Shown in pieces: positions 4,571 through 6,196 of a DNA stretch of 6,196 nt; position 1 is the stretch's first letter, and every line of letters begins with the position of its first letter. Source of the stretch: Aromatoleum sp. (lineage in GTDB: Bacteria > Pseudomonadota > Gammaproteobacteria > Burkholderiales > Casimicrobiaceae); assembly GCA_010365205.1 (NCBI GenBank), contig JAAFGU010000152.1, forward strand, positions 1 through 6,196, read 5' to 3'. The notes beneath the pieces are model-generated. The model saw only the letters and a program-made list of their open reading frames with translations. It did not search any database and was not told the DNA's origin. Made by a program: the position numbers and the translations under genes.

Positions 4571-6196
4571 TCACTGCGGCGCGCACATGACGGCGCCTTC
4601 CAGCACCCAATCGGCGAACTGCATCTCGTCGACGACCGGCCAGCTGGTCGTGTAGCGGTGATTCGGGCTTCCGGCGTGCCCGTTGTTGTAGAGGCGAAAT
4701 ACCGGACGCGTGGCGTGCGGGCATTGCACGGCGCCGACCGGTTGCGCGATGTAGAAGGAATTCCCTTCGTAGGTCCAGCCCGGATTTTGCTTGACGATCG
4801 CACACTCCGAGTCGAACGCCGTGTAGAAATGGGAATTGACGCCGAGACCCGGCGTGCCGAAGAACCGGCATACGGTCGCCAGACCCGTGCCCTTGGCGCC
4901 AAAGGCCGGGAAGCCGAGGCCCGTGCGTTGCCAGCCGGCAACGGGCTTGCCCGCGTCGAGCGCGGCAGCTTCCTCGGGAAATGCGGTGATGAAGAAATGG
5001 TTCAACGACGGAGCGTAGTACTCGATCACGTCGACCAGCGGGGGCTGCGGCGTCGTGTCGACGTCGAAGTCGAGCGTCTTCGACTGCCCGGAGAAAGTGG
5101 TGCTGAAACGCCACGTTCCTGCGGGACCCGCCGCGGGAATCACAAAGTTCAGTTCCCAGAAGGATGCGGCCGAGAAGGCGCTCTGGGGCGGGCTTGTCGC
5201 CGAGGTGAATCGTGATCCGTCGGGCCGGAAGACTTCGAGCAGCACCGTGGCGCCGGCTGCCTGATCGCGCAGATAGGCCGTCAGAAACGCCGGGTCGCCG
5301 GGCCGGAAGTGCGACGACAGGTGAGGGGTCTCGTCCTGCGGACAGACATTGAACTCGATTGCCGCGCTGCTGGTCGTCAGCAGATTGATCGCCGGTTCGT
5401 CGTACGGTCGCTGCGCGGTCCAGCGGGAGACCGTACCGACGTTGCAGGCGCCGGCAAAAGGATCCACGAGGTTTCCCCCCGCGTCGTACAGCTCGAAATG
5501 CAGGTGCGGACCGGTCGAGCTGCCGGAGCTGCCCATTACCCCGAGGTATTCGCCGGCCTGGACGGCGGCCCCGATCGGATGCCGGGTCAGCGAATTTTTT
5601 TTCAGGTGGCCGTACCACGCGACGGACCCGTCTGCGTGCTGGATGTAGATGGCGTTCCAGTAGCCGCTGTTGAGTTGGCAGCTCCGGTCGAAGGCGCCGT
5701 CGGCACGACCAAGGATGATGCCCGGCGCCGCCGCCACCACGATGAGCTCGTCGTTGTCCATCTTGCGCCAGCCGAACGGGAACGGCGTGATGTCGGTGCC
5801 CTGGTGGTTGTAACCGGCTGGGGTGTCATAGGAGCGCGTGCCGCAGGCGTAGTCCTGAAGCTGGCCCGGAAACGCCGGATTGTGGTCCAAATAGTTGTAA
5901 ACGGTCCGCGGTTCCGTTTCCGGGTGTCCCGGCACGTATTGCAGGGGCCAGCCGAATTTGACGGGGGTTGTCGCGTCCTTGCGCACGGTCGCCGGCAGCG
6001 TGCCCGCTTTCCTCAGCGCCTCGATCGACGCGTCGACGGACGCCTTGATTTCCGTGTGCCGCGCCGGCGACATGTCATCGTAAGGAAGCGGCACCGCGCC
6101 GCCGCGCAGCGTGCCTGGGCCAGGGGCGACGTCGAAAGGAAGCGACACCGGGCCGCCGCGCAGCATCCCGGCGCCATCGGTGATGGACTGCGCGCC
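4571..6196 (-). CDS. M23 (LytM-type) metallopeptidase with C-terminal DUF5648-like domain (5' end outside window)
   Basis: The open frame continues to the right edge, giving 541 visible residues. Numbering below counts the first Met, at 6166, as 1. Residues about 115-240 are an M23 peptidase domain: HQGTD (His121, Asp125), WYGHL (His187) and HLHFE (His221, His223) supply the zinc ligands and catalytic histidines of LytM-type endopeptidases, which cut peptide cross-links in peptidoglycan. Residues about 265-370 resemble a beta-sandwich or Ig-like module. Residues about 380-530 match the DUF5648 pattern (EYYAPSLNHFFIT, NSHFYTAF, FYIAQP, FRLYNN, NHRYTT). The product is probably exported, but no signal peptide is visible at Met 6166, and ten more in-frame codons precede it without a stop or a good ribosome binding site, so the true start is likely outside the window. 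Near the visible N-terminus the segment LRGGPVSLP is repeated as LRGGAVPLP 18 residues on. Confidence 0.9.
   Translation of the reverse strand, partial: GAQSITDGAGMLRGGPVSLPFDVAPGPGTLRGGAVPLPYDDMSPARHTEIKASVDASIEALRKAGTLPATVRKDATTPVKFGWPLQYVPGHPETEPRTVYNYLDHNPAFPGQLQDYACGTRSYDTPAGYNHQGTDITPFPFGWRKMDNDELIVVAAAPGIILGRADGAFDRSCQLNSGYWNAIYIQHADGSVAWYGHLKKNSLTRHPIGAAVQAGEYLGVMGSSGSSTGPHLHFELYDAGGNLVDPFAGACNVGTVSRWTAQRPYDEPAINLLTTSSAAIEFNVCPQDETPHLSSHFRPGDPAFLTAYLRDQAAGATVLLEVFRPDGSRFTSATSPPQSAFSAASFWELNFVIPAAGPAGTWRFSTTFSGQSKTLDFDVDTTPQPPLVDVIEYYAPSLNHFFITAFPEEAAALDAGKPVAGWQRTGLGFPAFGAKGTGLATVCRFFGTPGLGVNSHFYTAFDSECAIVKQNPGWTYEGNSFYIAQPVGAVQCPHATRPVFRLYNNGHAGSPNHRYTTSWPVVDEMQFADWVLEGAVMCAPQ
6083..6169. 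repeat. Imperfect direct repeat coding for the LRGG duplication in the peptidase
   Basis: Two 33-bp copies (6083-6115 and 6137-6169) are 54 bp apart and differ at a few positions. Because 54 is a multiple of three, the duplication stays in frame and gives LRGGPVSLPFD and LRGGAVPLPYD, 18 residues apart. More copies may lie upstream, beyond the right edge. Confidence 0.8.

Noticed and set aside
4476..5618. 380-aa minus-strand ORF inside the peptidase gene
   Set aside because: It is an Arg-rich out-of-frame shadow of the M23/DUF5648 gene, whose frame carries all catalytic motifs.

Overview
The window is GC-rich chromosomal DNA with strongly GC-biased third codon positions. The mix of genes (a YeeE/YedE-type sulfur transporter, a DUF1178 zinc-ribbon protein, a tRNA-Lys resembling the E. 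coli gene, and a secreted protein that I associate with Burkholderiales and Rhodocyclales) points to a betaproteobacterium. That assignment is inference from family recall, not a search. I see no transposase, integrase, phage gene or CRISPR array, so this looks like ordinary core and semi-core chromosome.

Layout from left to right: (1) the 5' part of a secreted conserved protein on the minus strand runs off the left edge (1-552). (2) A 206-bp divergent intergenic region carries a hairpin and a short 9-bp tandem repeat. (3) On the plus strand, a YeeE/YedE sulfur transporter (759-1865) is followed after 43 nt by a DUF1178 protein (1909-2364), possibly as one transcript. (4) tRNA-Lys(TTT) at 2462-2537 has its own sigma-70 promoter and an intrinsic terminator. 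(5) A leader region holds a 14-bp perfect palindrome, a candidate promoter and a possible 65-codon small ORF, followed by a diacylglycerol-kinase-family lipid kinase (2955-3851). (6) An 18-bp tandem repeat of hairpin-forming units (3914-4000) lies between convergent genes. (7) On the minus strand are an unrecognised 147-aa conserved-looking protein (4002-4445) and, upstream of it, an M23 metallopeptidase with a C-terminal DUF5648-like domain (4571 to the right edge). The peptidase lacks its true N-terminus in this window.

There is no evident multi-gene pathway. The transporter imports a sulfur compound, the lipid kinase and peptidase act on the envelope, and the tRNA is a housekeeping gene. 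The least explained items are the tandem hairpin array that abuts the stop codon of the 147-aa gene, the palindrome-promoter-small-ORF arrangement ahead of the lipid kinase, and the two uncharacterised proteins. I found no convincing new multi-gene system.
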